A DNA stretch of 64,000 nt. Source: Saprospiraceae bacterium (GTDB lineage Bacteria > Bacteroidota > Bacteroidia > Chitinophagales > Saprospiraceae). The stretch is taken from assembly GCA_016714985.1 (NCBI GenBank), contig JADKBS010000017.1:133082-197081 (forward strand). The letters run 5' to 3'. The translations under genes and the position numbers were made by a program. The notes under the pieces were generated by a model. That model was not told the origin of the DNA. It did no database searches and saw only the letters and a program-made list of their open reading frames with translations. Of the stretch, positions 10,114-18,990 are shown in pieces; the first letter of the stretch is position 1; each line of letters begins with the position of its first letter.

Positions 10114-12027
10114 TTATCGCTCAAACAAGACCTTCCCCGCTGTGCAAACACCTGACGAACAAACACTTATGAAGTACTGTCCGTTGGGCAACTGCTGAGG
10201 TAGCTCTATTTGTAGCGTCGTTTCAGTATTCGCAAATTGCTCCATGTCCAGGTTGTGGACCAGTGCCCCCTTTGCATCGAAAACACGCAGTGAAACCGGC
10301 CCAACTGCAGGCTGGTTCAATTTCAAGTTGACCACGCCCGTGGTTGGGTTCGGGAAAACTTGGAGGCCCATAACTGCTTGAACCTGCTGCTCAAAAGCTG
10401 ACGAAACGAACTCGTTGCTGCTCCAAACCTGCACCTTGCCTGCTGGTGTACTGCCAATTATCTCCTCAAACCCGTCGCCATCCAAGTCATAGATGAACTT
10501 GATCTCGAAACCGGGGCCAAATGGCTTGTGGATTTCGCTGTCGCTGGTCTGCACAGTCTCTGCGCCATAGATGATTTCTTTTTGGCCATCGCCATTGGCA
10601 TCGAAAAAGCCGTGGAAGAACGGGGCGGGGTCAATCGGGCCAGCAGGCACAGTGGTTTCCCAAATCGGCTGGAAGGTTGCGCCGTCCAGCACCGTGAAGC
10701 CAGCCATGTCATTTCCCACACTGTCTTGCAGTACGAGGTAGGGCAGGTCCACCAGCCCGTCGGTATTCACGTCAAGCTCGGCACCGCCGTAGAGGCCCTT
10801 GGTAGGCATAAACAACTGCACGGGTACCTCCGATTCATACACCATGTTGAGCGTATAGGCCAAAGCCCCATCCGCATCAGGTAGTTTTGGTTCAATCAAG
10901 GCGTTCGTGCCGCCTCCTTGGAAGCCCGGCCCATCACCCACCACGATGACCCGCCCTGTGTTCATGTGGCTCATGACGATGGAAACATTCATCATGCCGC
11001 CCATTCCGTTTGAGTTGCCAATAGCCACCACCCGAAAGCCCTGCTCCAGGAATGGCATCAAGGAGGTGTTGATTTCGTTGGTCTGCGGGTTCAGCCAAAG
11101 GATGATTTCCATGTCCCTGAGGCCGCTGCCGGAATTGCTGCCGCCAATCATGACATGCTTGAAGCCCTCACCAGTCACGTCGAAATAACTCATGGACGTA
11201 AAATTGAGCGAGAACAATTCAATAGGCACAGGGCTACTGTCCAATACCTCATGGTTAGCCCCGCTGATGACCTTGGATTCGCCGTCTATACCTTCAATTT
11301 TTAAGTAGCCATATTCATTGATGTTATCGTAGTTAAAGTCCTGGCTGCTAGGCTCGACGTAGGTGTAATTGCCCGGCCAGCGGAAATTGGGCGGGGCAAC
11401 ATACTGCAATTGGAAGTTCAGCCCCATGACCTTTTCCGAAGGTTTTTCATTTTTGAACTTTTCAGTTGGATTGTCACCCGTTAAACCCGGCGTGAAGCCC
11501 TGCCCCAGCACGTAAAACTGCTCGCCGGGCATTACGACCAAGATTTCGGACTGGGCGTCGCCATCAGTGTTAGTGACGCCAGCAAGATATGGACTCGACA
11601 AATCAAATCCTAAGCTGGGCACGAAGTGGTTGGAGGAATTGAGCGAGCAGGCTATGACATCGCCCGTCATGCCTTGTTTGGGCACCAAAACCATTTCCTT
11701 TTCTGGCCCTCCACCAATATCGTGAAAGCCGAGGCAGCGGTAGTCGTCGAGCGAGATGCCCGCCTCGGAAGCCATGAGCACCATATTGTCCGGCTGGCTG
11801 AAGGTGCGCACCACGAGGTTGTTGCCCACCCGTGCGATGATGTCCCGCTTGCCGTCGCTATTGAAGTCGAAATCATCTGGCGTGAAAAGGCCAATCAAAA
11901 TGGCTATGATGGAGTTGGGCGGCGGGCTGCTTTCGTATTCAACGACTAATTGTTCTTGGGCAAAACTGGCCGTTGCGCAAAGCGCAACAAAGGCTGAAAG
12001 GATGAAGCGTTGGTAGATTTTTTTCAT
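10114..12027 (-). CDS. FG-GAP/VCBS-type secreted protein with T9SS sorting domain
   Basis: 637 residues. The signal peptide ends at TASFAQ. The body shows repeated FG-GAP/VCBS-like segments with Asp-rich calcium-loop motifs (DFNSDGKRD, NTDGDAQSE, DVNTDGLVD, DANGDGQKE, DLDGDGFEE), as in beta-propeller surface proteins. The last 80 residues form a type A T9SS sorting domain starting VFPNPTTGVVNLKL, so it is exported across the outer membrane and probably anchored or released. It is the last gene of a three-gene minus-strand cluster, 36 nt after the lipoprotein gene. The ligand is unknown. Confidence 0.85.
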   Translation of the reverse strand: MKKIYQRFILSAFVALCATASFAQEQLVVEYESSPPPNSIIAILIGLFTPDDFDFNSDGKRDIIARVGNNLVVRTFSQPDNMVLMASEAGISLDDYRCLGFHDIGGGPEKEMVLVPKQGMTGDVIACSLNSSNHFVPSLGFDLSSPYLAGVTNTDGDAQSEILVVMPGEQFYVLGQGFTPGLTGDNPTEKFKNEKPSEKVMGLNFQLQYVAPPNFRWPGNYTYVEPSSQDFNYDNINEYGYLKIEGIDGESKVISGANHEVLDSSPVPIELFSLNFTSMSYFDVTGEGFKHVMIGGSNSGSGLRDMEIILWLNPQTNEINTSLMPFLEQGFRVVAIGNSNGMGGMMNVSIVMSHMNTGRVIVVGDGPGFQGGGTNALIEPKLPDADGALAYTLNMVYESEVPVQLFMPTKGLYGGAELDVNTDGLVDLPYLVLQDSVGNDMAGFTVLDGATFQPIWETTVPAGPIDPAPFFHGFFDANGDGQKEIIYGAETVQTSDSEIHKPFGPGFEIKFIYDLDGDGFEEIIGSTPAGKVQVWSSNEFVSSAFEQQVQAVMGLQVFPNPTTGVVNLKLNQPAVGPVSLRVFDAKGALVHNLDMEQFANTETTLQIELPQQLPNGQYFISVCSSGVCTAGKVLFER

Positions 12028-12063
12028 GATTTAGGTTTTTGATGATGAATGAAATTGGATGGT

Positions 12064-12525
12064 CTAGCGGAACTCTACATTGAACTTGCCGTCCGTCACA
12101 TCCTTTTCCACTGTTTCGGTGACCGCATCGAAAGCCTTGAAGTTGAAGGTGCCCTCCACATGGTCGGCATCTAGCTCAGTGATAGTCACGGAACCGCTGC
12201 CGCCGCCCCAAGCTGTGGCAAAGGCATTGCCATCGGCATCCACGTAGTATGCCGGGTAGTCGGCATCGAATTGGTAAGTGCCTTTGGTGGCATCAGTCGG
12301 GATGGCGAAATACATGGTCTCGCCAGTGCCGCTTGCATCGGCCACGCCATAAACATTGGTATAGTCGCCAAAACTGGTTGCATAAGCCAGCAGGCCCTCG
12401 GCCTCGTAGGTTTCGCCGTTGACTTTTGCGGTGAAACTGTTGCCGCTGTCGCTATCCTCGTCTTTCTTGCAGGAAACAAGGGCGAGGATGCTAAATAGAA
12501 CAATGGAAAGGATGGATTTTTTCAT
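12064..12525 (-). CDS. Small lipoprotein, DUF6252-like
   Basis: 153 residues. The lipoprotein signal MKKSILSIVLFSILALVSC has its acceptor Cys at residue 19 and is followed by a charged KKDEDSDSG linker. The mature part is all-beta: FTAKVNGETYEA near the start and VEGTFNFKAFD near the end, resembling the small Bacteroidota lipoproteins annotated as DUF6252. Probably attached to the outer membrane; no enzymatic motif is seen. It lies 38 nt downstream of the T9SS beta-helix gene and 36 nt upstream of the FG-GAP gene, so co-transcription is likely. Confidence 0.75.
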   Translation of the reverse strand: MKKSILSIVLFSILALVSCKKDEDSDSGNSFTAKVNGETYEAEGLLAYATSFGDYTNVYGVADASGTGETMYFAIPTDATKGTYQFDADYPAYYVDADGNAFATAWGGGSGSVTITELDADHVEGTFNFKAFDAVTETVEKDVTDGKFNVEFR

Positions 12526-12563
12526 GATTGAAATGATTGTTTTGGACGATTGGAAAGGTCGTT

Positions 12564-13697
12564 TTAAGATTTGGTGACTACCAAACGCTGCTGCCAGACC
12601 ATGCTACCACCATGCATGATTTTCAAGAAGTAAACTCCGGCTTGAGGGAGCATTTCCTCGCTGAACGCTATCGTTCCAGCTTCCTGAAAATCAATGAGTT
12701 GCTTGAATACGAGCTTTCCGTAGGCATCCATTATCAATAATTCGACAGGGCCGTTTTCTGCCCTACCCCGCAAGCTGAACTTGCCGCTGGTCGGATTGGG
12801 GAATATTGCATACTGCTCATTGGCCAATAGTTGGTTGGGTTGACTATCACCATCACGGTCGGACACTTCAATTGGAGCAAATGGGGTCAGCACCGTTATC
12901 CGCATGACCTCTGGGCATTGGTTGGCCCCACGCCGTATCTTGATGTACAGATTGGACAGCCCTACTGCTGAAGCATTGGGGGTGAACCGGTTGTTGTTTT
13001 GCCCGAACGTCCCCGCAAAAGTGGTGGCTGCCTCGTCAATGAAAATGCCGACGGCTTGGAAGGTGCCCCAGGATGCCACATCCAGCACATTTTCCACGGC
13101 AACACCCGCCGTAAGCGGCCCATTAATGGGACGAACCACTATGCGGCTGTTGGTGATGATAGGGGAAAGTCCGCCGAAATTATCTTCCAATATGCCGAGG
13201 TTTTGGAAGCTGCCAGTGTTAGTGCTCGGCTGGCTGTAGTCCATGACCCATTTGGCGTTGTTTTGTATGACACCGGATGCCGTATTGTTGACTTTGCCAT
13301 GCAGCACCATTTCAGCACAAATATTATTGATAAATGAAGGGCTATCGTTATTGATGGCGGTTTGGCTTGCCGTTATCTCCATTCTTCCAGAATTTGTAAT
13401 GGTGCATAATTGGGTTCCCATACTAATTCCAATACTTGTACCTGTAACCACAAAATTGCCATTCGAGGAATTGATAAGCGCTGGGCCAGGTGCTTGATTT
13501 AATGAATTAAATAAATATACGCCACCCGTAGCATCAATCGTCAAAGCACCACGGTTGGTAAATGCGCCATTGTCATATTGTAGAATCCCAGTACTACCCA
13601 CCCCACTAATACTTATTGTGCCAGAAACAGCATTGGTGAAATTGCTGTTTCTGGAGAATACCTGACCCTCCTGCCCGTTAAAAGAGGTTTCCTTCAT
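12564..13697 (-). CDS. C-terminal fragment of interrupted beta-helix T9SS protein
   Basis: 377 residues from the first Met, with no signal peptide, so it is not a self-standing secreted gene. Residues 1-230 are Gly/Asn/Ser-rich strands of the type GTISISGVGSTGILQ and FTNRGALTI, matching the pattern in the fragment at 14660-15286. The end is a T9SS sorting domain (IFPNPTSGKFSLRG). Reading upstream of the Met in another frame gives NNFTNEGNLF, which continues the last residues of the N-terminal fragment through the duplicated 11-bp target. One extra base in a four-base run at 13680-13683 separates that frame from this one. It is best read as the 3' half of one gene split by the insertion at 13711-14681. 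Confidence 0.75.
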   Translation of the reverse strand: MKETSFNGQEGQVFSRNSNFTNAVSGTISISGVGSTGILQYDNGAFTNRGALTIDATGGVYLFNSLNQAPGPALINSSNGNFVVTGTSIGISMGTQLCTITNSGRMEITASQTAINNDSPSFINNICAEMVLHGKVNNTASGVIQNNAKWVMDYSQPSTNTGSFQNLGILEDNFGGLSPIITNSRIVVRPINGPLTAGVAVENVLDVASWGTFQAVGIFIDEAATTFAGTFGQNNNRFTPNASAVGLSNLYIKIRRGANQCPEVMRITVLTPFAPIEVSDRDGDSQPNQLLANEQYAIFPNPTSGKFSLRGRAENGPVELLIMDAYGKLVFKQLIDFQEAGTIAFSEEMLPQAGVYFLKIMHGGSMVWQQRLVVTKS

Positions 13698-13710
13698 TTG
13701 TAAAATTGTT

Positions 13711-14681
13711 TAGTATGTAATTTTATGAGAAAACACCAGTTCCTCGATTATAGTGGCTTTTTGCCAAGATTTCCAGCAAAACCCATCAAGTCGGTCAAAA
13801 CGTGACATATCTTTAAGTTGTCACCAGTAATTTTAGCAAACTTCTCCCTCTTTTATCAGGCCGTTCACAGCGAAAAAGCAATGCCACCATGAACTGCACC
13901 TTTAAGTTTTAGTTCAGGTCCTCATTGAACCCGTTGGTCTTCAATGAGAAAATACCTGATCACCGCTTTTACCTCTGATTTTGCCATATGTACATAACGA
14001 ACTCTCCGTCTTTATATAATAGTGATGTACCATATCTATGCTTGAAGAAGCCGTCACCCTGACTCCTGGATGTGCCCGTCCGTTTAACACGTTTTTGATG
14101 GAGCCGCAAGCCATATCTGTGCGACCGATGAAAGGAAACCAATGCCTCAAAAGTGGAAAGATGAACTCCTGTCCAACACCTGATTTTCAAGGATTGAACG
14201 TCGCCACGCCTTTGAACGCACTTGGCTCTTTTTTCTTTTATGCTTAAACGATGGGCACGAAGCACCGTTTGGGAGCAACAGGCCGATGAACAGCACGTTG
14301 ATGTCAATGCCGCCGAATTCGTCCTGTCCATCACGAGGAAGGCTGTCCGCAGGCGTAGCTGATAATCAGCCAAGCATGCCCATGCAAAACCGTCAATCCA
14401 CTTCATCTTAAGAAGCGAATGAACTCTTGTAAATCTTTCAGCTTGAGGTTCCGGCGCTGGAGGAAGCCCCCTGTGGATTGTAAAGGCAGACCGTGGCAAG
14501 ATGATGCAGTGGACTATCAGCAGAAATTTTTAGCACGTCCTGCGCCAACCTGGGAAAAACTCTTAATTTCGTCAACTTGAAGGAGTTGGTGTCATAGTGA
14601 ATTGTTTTTAGTCAATCCAAAGATACTATGACTCACCTAATTCCTTCTTTTTCAGGCACTTACATTAAAGTGTCCAGTAGC
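13711..14681 (-). mobile_element. Decayed IS4-like insertion sequence, 971 bp, with 11-bp target duplication
   Basis: The 11-mer GTAAAATTGTT occurs exactly at 13700-13710 and 14682-14692 and brackets a 971-bp segment whose removal re-joins the two halves of the beta-helix gene through the duplicated target. IS4-family elements usually duplicate 10-13 bp. The ends show only weak inverted-repeat similarity. The interior carries remnants of a DDE transposase on the minus strand. At 971 bp it is shorter than typical IS4 elements (about 1.2-1.6 kb), so it is probably deleted internally and inactive. Confidence 0.7.
13950..14600 (-). pseudogene. Transposase remnant, IS4-type, multiple frameshifts
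   Basis: Minus-strand translation gives family-like pieces only when frames are switched. FLVMDRTN is followed after a shift by GGIDINVLFIGLLLPNG, which corresponds to the first catalytic Asp region (LDRTNW...INILML) of IS4-family transposases. Then FVPIV appears in the third frame, and further downstream FPFIGRT resembles the REFIG region around the second Asp. Stops interrupt every frame. The single open frame at 13969-14499 is not a gene in its own right. Confidence 0.6.
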
Positions 14682-15286
14682 GTAAAATTGTTAGTTGAAA
14701 AATGTTGAATTATTCCTGCTCTTGTACCATTAATTGATATTATGCCAGTTTGACCATTGATAAAAGTCCCAGTACTATATTGTTGAATACCATAGTTAGC
14801 GTTTGCAATATCAATTAGACCAAGATTATTGGTGCTGCCCCAATTATCTATCCCGTAGTAAAAACCATCAATGAGCACAACACCAGCTTGTGCAATCTCC
14901 ACGGTGCCCCAGTTTTCAAGGCCCAAGCTAGGGATATTCGTAAGGTCAGTAATTTCCAATAGCCCACGGACTATGAACTGACCATAGTTCCTTAACCCAA
15001 ATGTTTTGTCAGACCCGGTTACAGTAAGAGAACCACCAGCTTTAACGGTCAAGGTTACATTTGTCCAAATATAAACAGATTTGGCAAATGCCGCCACACC
15101 ACCATTGATATAAACCGAGCCAGTATTAACATTGACATCATCATTGATGGTGGGCACGGTGCCAGTTGACCAGTTGGCCGCAAGGTTCCAGTTGCCGTTG
15201 CCGCCATTCCCAGTCCAATCAATATTGGCTGCAAAACTGGAAAATGTGATAAGGATGGTGGTAAGGGTGAAAAACAGTTTTTTCAT
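14660..15286 (-). CDS. N-terminal fragment of interrupted beta-helix T9SS protein
   Basis: 208 residues. The signal peptide MKKLFFTLTTILITFSSFAA is followed by DWTGNGGNGNWNLAANWS, a typical start of Bacteroidota surface proteins with autotransporter-like beta-helix repeats, then short Gly/Asn-rich strands (YGIQQYSTGTFINGQTG). It ends in unrelated residues (LLDTLM) just after the copy of the insertion target, so the stop is supplied by the inserted element. Joined with 12564-13697 the ancestral protein would be about 570 residues with a T9SS sorting domain. The first gene of the three-gene secreted-protein cluster is therefore probably non-functional here. Confidence 0.75.
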   Translation of the reverse strand: MKKLFFTLTTILITFSSFAANIDWTGNGGNGNWNLAANWSTGTVPTINDDVNVNTGSVYINGGVAAFAKSVYIWTNVTLTVKAGGSLTVTGSDKTFGLRNYGQFIVRGLLEITDLTNIPSLGLENWGTVEIAQAGVVLIDGFYYGIDNWGSTNNLGLIDIANANYGIQQYSTGTFINGQTGIISINGTRAGIIQHFSTNNFTLLDTLM

Positions 15287-15301
15287 ATCCGTAGAGTGTT
15301 T

Positions 15302-15434
15302 TGTAACTACTTAGGAGGGTGTGGGAGGAAAGAGAAAAAATTTCATTTTTCTCTTTCCTCCCACATTTTGAGGTGTTTTTTGGGGAAAAATTTTCAATTT
15401 TTCCCCAAAAAACACACCCTGCTAAGTAGTTACA
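15302..15434. repeat. Nested palindromic element: outer stem enclosing two perfect hairpins
   Basis: Outer arms 15302-15322 and 15414-15434 pair at 20 of 21 positions. Inside are two perfect stem-loops: 19 bp (15321-15339 with 15346-15364) and 18 bp (15373-15390 with 15398-15415). The layout is a cruciform/three-way junction. It sits 16 bp upstream of the beta-helix gene start. A diverged relative is at 56322-56440. It could be a MITE/REP-like element or a structured leader. Confidence 0.85.
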
Positions 15435-15667
15435 TTGTTTTAATGAAATGATAGGACTATTGGGCTGGACGCCAGCTAATTCCTCGTTTATTCATGCTTC
15501 ATGGTTGGCTGTATTTAGGGCCAACTGGGCTATTAGGCGATTTGGTGTGTGAACCAGATAAGGTAGGTGTCCAGTGGAATGGGCTGCTTTAGATACAGCA
15601 CAAAGATGCAGTCATGCACCTTTGAAAATCTTCCCAGAAATCATGGATTTTGGAAAAATACTGGAAT
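15435..15667. other. Intergenic, no feature recognised
   Basis: Together with the palindromic element this forms the 381-bp gap between the TPR kinase stop and the beta-helix gene. I see no gene or strong promoter in it. Confidence 0.4.
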
Positions 15668-17626
15668 TCATAGAGGAATAGAAATGCTCACGGTCGTGCC
15701 CTCCCCCAGCACCGAATCCCATTCGATTTCCCCTTTCAGGTACCGCACCCTCGACTCAACGCTCGATAGGCCAAGGCCCTTTTTCTGGCGGGCAGCCTCC
15801 ACGTCGAAGCCTTTTCCATCGTCTTCGATTAGGAGCGTCAGTTGGTTTTCGTGCCGGATTACTTGTAGCAGCAGGTGGCTGGCTTGGGCGTGTTTCACGG
15901 CGTTGTGCGTCAGCTCCTGCACGATGCGATAGACCATCACGGAGCGTACGGGTTCGAGCGGCAATTCATCTAATCTGATTAGTTCGATTTGGCAGCTAAG
16001 TCCCTGTTTTTCAAGGTCTTGGGCAACGTCTTCAAGCGCCCCTTTAAGCCCGGAGAGGGCAAGCGCAAGGGGCATCATGTTGTGGGAGATGCGGCGTACC
16101 TCTGTGGCTGCACCGTCGAGCATGGCATTTGTTTTTTCAAAAATAACGGAAGGCTGACCCGGCTGTTTGGTGGCGTTAAAATGCGATTTGATGGACGCCA
16201 ATAAACCACCGAGCGAATCGTGGAGGTCAGTGGCGATTCGGCTGCGCTCCTGCTCCTGCCCTTCGAGCATGGCAGAAAGGGCGGTGAGTTGGTTGGCCTG
16301 CTCCAATTGCCGGATTTCCTGCTGGCGCAGGGCGTCCTGTTGCTCCGCAATACGCTGTTTGGCCTTCATGCGGTTTTTAAAACCAAAGAAAACGGCTACT
16401 ACAAGCGCCGCCAGACTGAGGGCCAGCGCCACCAGCCAGCCCAATTGCCGCTTGCGCTGCCCTATTTCCAATTCACTGATTTTCAGCGCCTTGTCCTTCT
16501 CGGAAGCTTGGTAGCGGGCATCCATCTCGGCCATTTGGTTGGTGGTTTCCACGTCCATCAGGCTGTCCCGAAGTTCGGTACGACGTAGGTACAAGTCTAT
16601 TGCCTCCTTGTACTCGCCCAGCCCATAATTCGCTTCAGACAATAGGCTCAACACGTTGACCTCCTGCGAGCGGATGTTTTCGGAACGGCAAAGTTCGAGT
16701 GCTTCTTTCGCCAGACCGAGCACCTCCCGGTGGCGTTTTTGGTCGTTGTACATCTGCGCCAAGCCATTGAGGGAATACACGATTTCCGTATTGTGTCCCA
16801 GTTTGCGGCGTATGGCGAGGCTTTCGAGCAACAGTTGCTCAGCCCGCTCGTATTGTTTCTTGAGCCTGAAAATCCTGCCAAGGTGATGAAGGGCATAGCC
16901 CATGGCGAATTCGTCGCCCGTGCGCTTGGCTAGCTCATAGTCCTTCTGGTAGTAAAACTCGGCCTTGTCGTAGTCCTTCAAATGACGGTAAGTGTTGCCA
17001 AGGTTATTGTAGGCATTGCCGAGAGCCACCGTGTCCTTTAAGGCTTCCAAGATACTGACTGCTTCCAGCCGAAGGGCAGCTGCCTTTTCGTGCTGATTCA
17101 TGCCTTGAAAAACTTCGCCCATTGAACTTAGGGCCTCAGCCTCTGCTTTGCGGTTGCCCAATTCACGGTTGATGCTTAGGGCTTTTTGATAAGTAGAAAG
17201 GCTCATTTCTTTATCACCCTGCATTCCTCGTATAAAAGCCATTTGGAGGAGCGCATTTGCCAAACCCGCCTTGTCCTTTTTTGCTTCGCAAAATACCTGA
17301 TAAGCACCAAAATGCTCCATTGCATTACTGTATTTGCCAGTAAAACGCCACGCCACGCCTTGGTGATAATTGGCCAACTGTATCAGCCGTTCGTCTTTCA
17401 GCCGCAGGCAAAGCGCAGCCGCACTGTCGGCAAACTGCAGCGACTTAGCAATATTGGGCTTCAAATTGGCCATAACGATATCGAAATAGCAGTGCAGCCG
17501 CACGGTGTCGTGCATGGAGACTTGCAGCAGCCGTTCCAGACTGTCAGGCACCGTTTGCGAAGCAGCAAAAAATGGCCAAGCAAAAAATGCCACATTCAAC
17601 AGTTTACATCGCAAGAAATTTGGCAT
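15668..17626 (-). CDS. TPR-containing sensor histidine kinase, NarL-partner (HisKA_3) type
   Basis: 652 residues from ATG 17626, chosen because the next 20 residues form the signal peptide (MPNFLRCKLL then AFFAWPFFAASQ). Residues about 30-390 hold seven or more tetratricopeptide repeats (ALSSMGEVFQGMNQHEKAA, AYNNLGNTYRHLKDYDKAE). A coiled region and one membrane helix (about 415-435) follow, then a second coiled coil, a HisKA_3 dimerisation helix DLHDSLGGLLAS with phospho-acceptor His469, and HATPase_c (DDGKGFD, GLGLSSVESR). The sensor is periplasmic TPR. It lies 91 nt after the response regulator gene, in one operon. Confidence 0.88.
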   Translation of the reverse strand: MPNFLRCKLLNVAFFAWPFFAASQTVPDSLERLLQVSMHDTVRLHCYFDIVMANLKPNIAKSLQFADSAAALCLRLKDERLIQLANYHQGVAWRFTGKYSNAMEHFGAYQVFCEAKKDKAGLANALLQMAFIRGMQGDKEMSLSTYQKALSINRELGNRKAEAEALSSMGEVFQGMNQHEKAAALRLEAVSILEALKDTVALGNAYNNLGNTYRHLKDYDKAEFYYQKDYELAKRTGDEFAMGYALHHLGRIFRLKKQYERAEQLLLESLAIRRKLGHNTEIVYSLNGLAQMYNDQKRHREVLGLAKEALELCRSENIRSQEVNVLSLLSEANYGLGEYKEAIDLYLRRTELRDSLMDVETTNQMAEMDARYQASEKDKALKISELEIGQRKRQLGWLVALALSLAALVVAVFFGFKNRMKAKQRIAEQQDALRQQEIRQLEQANQLTALSAMLEGQEQERSRIATDLHDSLGGLLASIKSHFNATKQPGQPSVIFEKTNAMLDGAATEVRRISHNMMPLALALSGLKGALEDVAQDLEKQGLSCQIELIRLDELPLEPVRSVMVYRIVQELTHNAVKHAQASHLLLQVIRHENQLTLLIEDDGKGFDVEAARQKKGLGLSSVESRVRYLKGEIEWDSVLGEGTTVSISIPL

Positions 17627-17717
17627 AAGAAATTCAGCAATCAGTTTTTTGTCAACGAACCACAGCATCCAGCATCCCCAAAGGAGTAAACCAGCATCCC
17701 CAATGGGGCAAGCACCA

Positions 17718-18353
17718 TCAAATCAATTTATACTCAATCGCTGCCTTTACCAGCCCAGCGGTGTTGCGGGCGCTGAGTTTCATCAAGATATTCCTTCGGT
17801 GCGTTTCCACCGTGCCGAAGCTGATGAACAGTTCCTCGGCGATTTCCCCGGTCGTTTTCTCGTCCACGATGAGTTGAAGGATTTGCTTCTCCCTTCGGGA
17901 AAGGCTGGGGAAAGGGCTGGTCATCAGTCGCTTTTTCTCCGCATCTGGTTGCAGGAAGATGTCGAGCACCTCGGAACTGAGCGCCCGCTCGCCCCGGTGT
18001 ACTTTACGGATGGCTTCCAGTACCTCGTCCTTGCCGGCGTTCTTGAGCAGGTAGCCCGATGCGCCTTCATTGAGCAGCATTTTCACCAAACTACCCTCCC
18101 GCAGCATGGAGAGCATCAGGATTTTCACCGAAGGGAAATCACGGCGTACCCGCCGACAGGTCTCCAGCCCATCCATGCCCGGCATGTTGATGTCGAGCAG
18201 CAACACATCGGTAGAGGTGGTTGCGAGGAGTTCAAGTGCCCGCTCGCCACTGTTGGCCGTGCCCACGCACTGGAGGTCGTCGGCCTCTGCGAGCATCAGT
18301 TGTATGCCGTCAATGACGAGTTGGTGGTCATCGGTGATGAGGATTTTTATCAT
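17718..18353 (-). CDS. NarL/LuxR-family response regulator
   Basis: 211 residues. The receiver domain has acidic pocket Asp8/Asp9 (ITDDHQ), phospho-acceptor Asp54 (LLLDINMPGMDG) and the conserved Lys in YLLKNAG. The C-terminal LuxR helix-turn-helix covers about 140-205 (SLSRREKQILQLI, SFGTVETHRRNILMKL). ATG 18353 is preferred over an in-frame Met at 18458 because MIKILITDDH is the standard receiver start and a strong promoter lies between them. It is a transcription factor phosphorylated by the TPR kinase encoded downstream; target genes are unknown. Confidence 0.92.
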   Translation of the reverse strand: MIKILITDDHQLVIDGIQLMLAEADDLQCVGTANSGERALELLATTSTDVLLLDINMPGMDGLETCRRVRRDFPSVKILMLSMLREGSLVKMLLNEGASGYLLKNAGKDEVLEAIRKVHRGERALSSEVLDIFLQPDAEKKRLMTSPFPSLSRREKQILQLIVDEKTTGEIAEELFISFGTVETHRRNILMKLSARNTAGLVKAAIEYKLI

Positions 18354-18393
18354 AAAACGCAGTACTGGGCCGTGGACAAATGCTTCCACTTCC

Positions 18394-18424
18394 CAAATAT
18401 AGTGCAGCCTCGGCAATGGCCAAA
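18394..18424 (-). promoter_or_regulatory. Bacteroidota sigma promoter for the two-component operon
   Basis: On the minus strand TTTG (18421-18424) is followed by exactly 19 nt and TATATTTG (18394-18401), matching the -33/-7 consensus TTTG-N19-TAnnTTTG. The expected start of transcription is about 30-35 nt upstream of ATG 18353. Confidence 0.75.
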
Positions 18425-18507
18425 GCCTCCCCAAAAAATTGGGGGAAATGCTCGTCACTTTGTTGGTTGTGGCCTATTTTTGACCCCGAACAAACAAGGT
18501 CGGCACA

Positions 18508-18990
18508 ATGAGAAAACGACGCACCCGCCAGCATCAGATTGAGGATTTGAGCTACAATTTTGTGGAGAAGCAGGTATTAGAGGCATTTTGCACAATGCAG
18601 CGATACTATCAAAGGGACTATGGTTACGATGCTATTGTTCATACATTCAAAGATACTGGCGAAATAGAGAACGGAGATTTCTTGATTCAGGTGAAAGCTA
18701 CTGAAAGGGTTAGGTATTCCCGTAAGCACAAGGGTTATGAGTTGACACTTGAGAAGAGAGACTTGGAGCTTTGGCTCAACGAAAAATCGCCAGTAATCGT
18801 GGTTCTGTTTGAAGCAAGCACCAATCGTGGTTTTTTTATCAACTTACAAGCATATTTTCAAGAAAACCGCTTAATTTTGAGACACCTTGGCAAGTACAAG
18901 CAGGTCTTTGTTCCAACAAAGAATGCTTTCATGCCTAGCGTTGTTAGAGATATCAGGCTGTTCAAAAACAATGTGTATGAAATATCTTAG
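18508..18990 (+). CDS. DUF4365-family protein, PD-(D/E)XK nuclease-like
   Basis: 160 residues. Residues 8-75 read HQIEDLSYNFVEK, DYGYDAIV and then GDFLIQVKATER, the core of DUF4365: an Asp (Asp41) on one strand and a Gln-x-Lys (QVK, 61-63) on the next, as in PD-(D/E)XK nuclease-like folds. The rest (SPVIVVLFEA...FFINLQAYF) is the usual DUF4365 tail. It is cytoplasmic. It overlaps the following small gene, suggesting translational coupling, and is divergent from the response regulator. DUF4365 domains occur in restriction and other conflict loci, but catalysis is not established here. Confidence 0.75.
   Translation: MRKRRTRQHQIEDLSYNFVEKQVLEAFCTMQRYYQRDYGYDAIVHTFKDTGEIENGDFLIQVKATERVRYSRKHKGYELTLEKRDLELWLNEKSPVIVVLFEASTNRGFFINLQAYFQENRLILRHLGKYKQVFVPTKNAFMPSVVRDIRLFKNNVYEIS

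Noticed and set aside
13969..14499. 176-codon minus-strand frame as a gene
   Set aside because: Transposase-like motifs are found only by switching frames within the region, so the frame is accidental within a decayed element.
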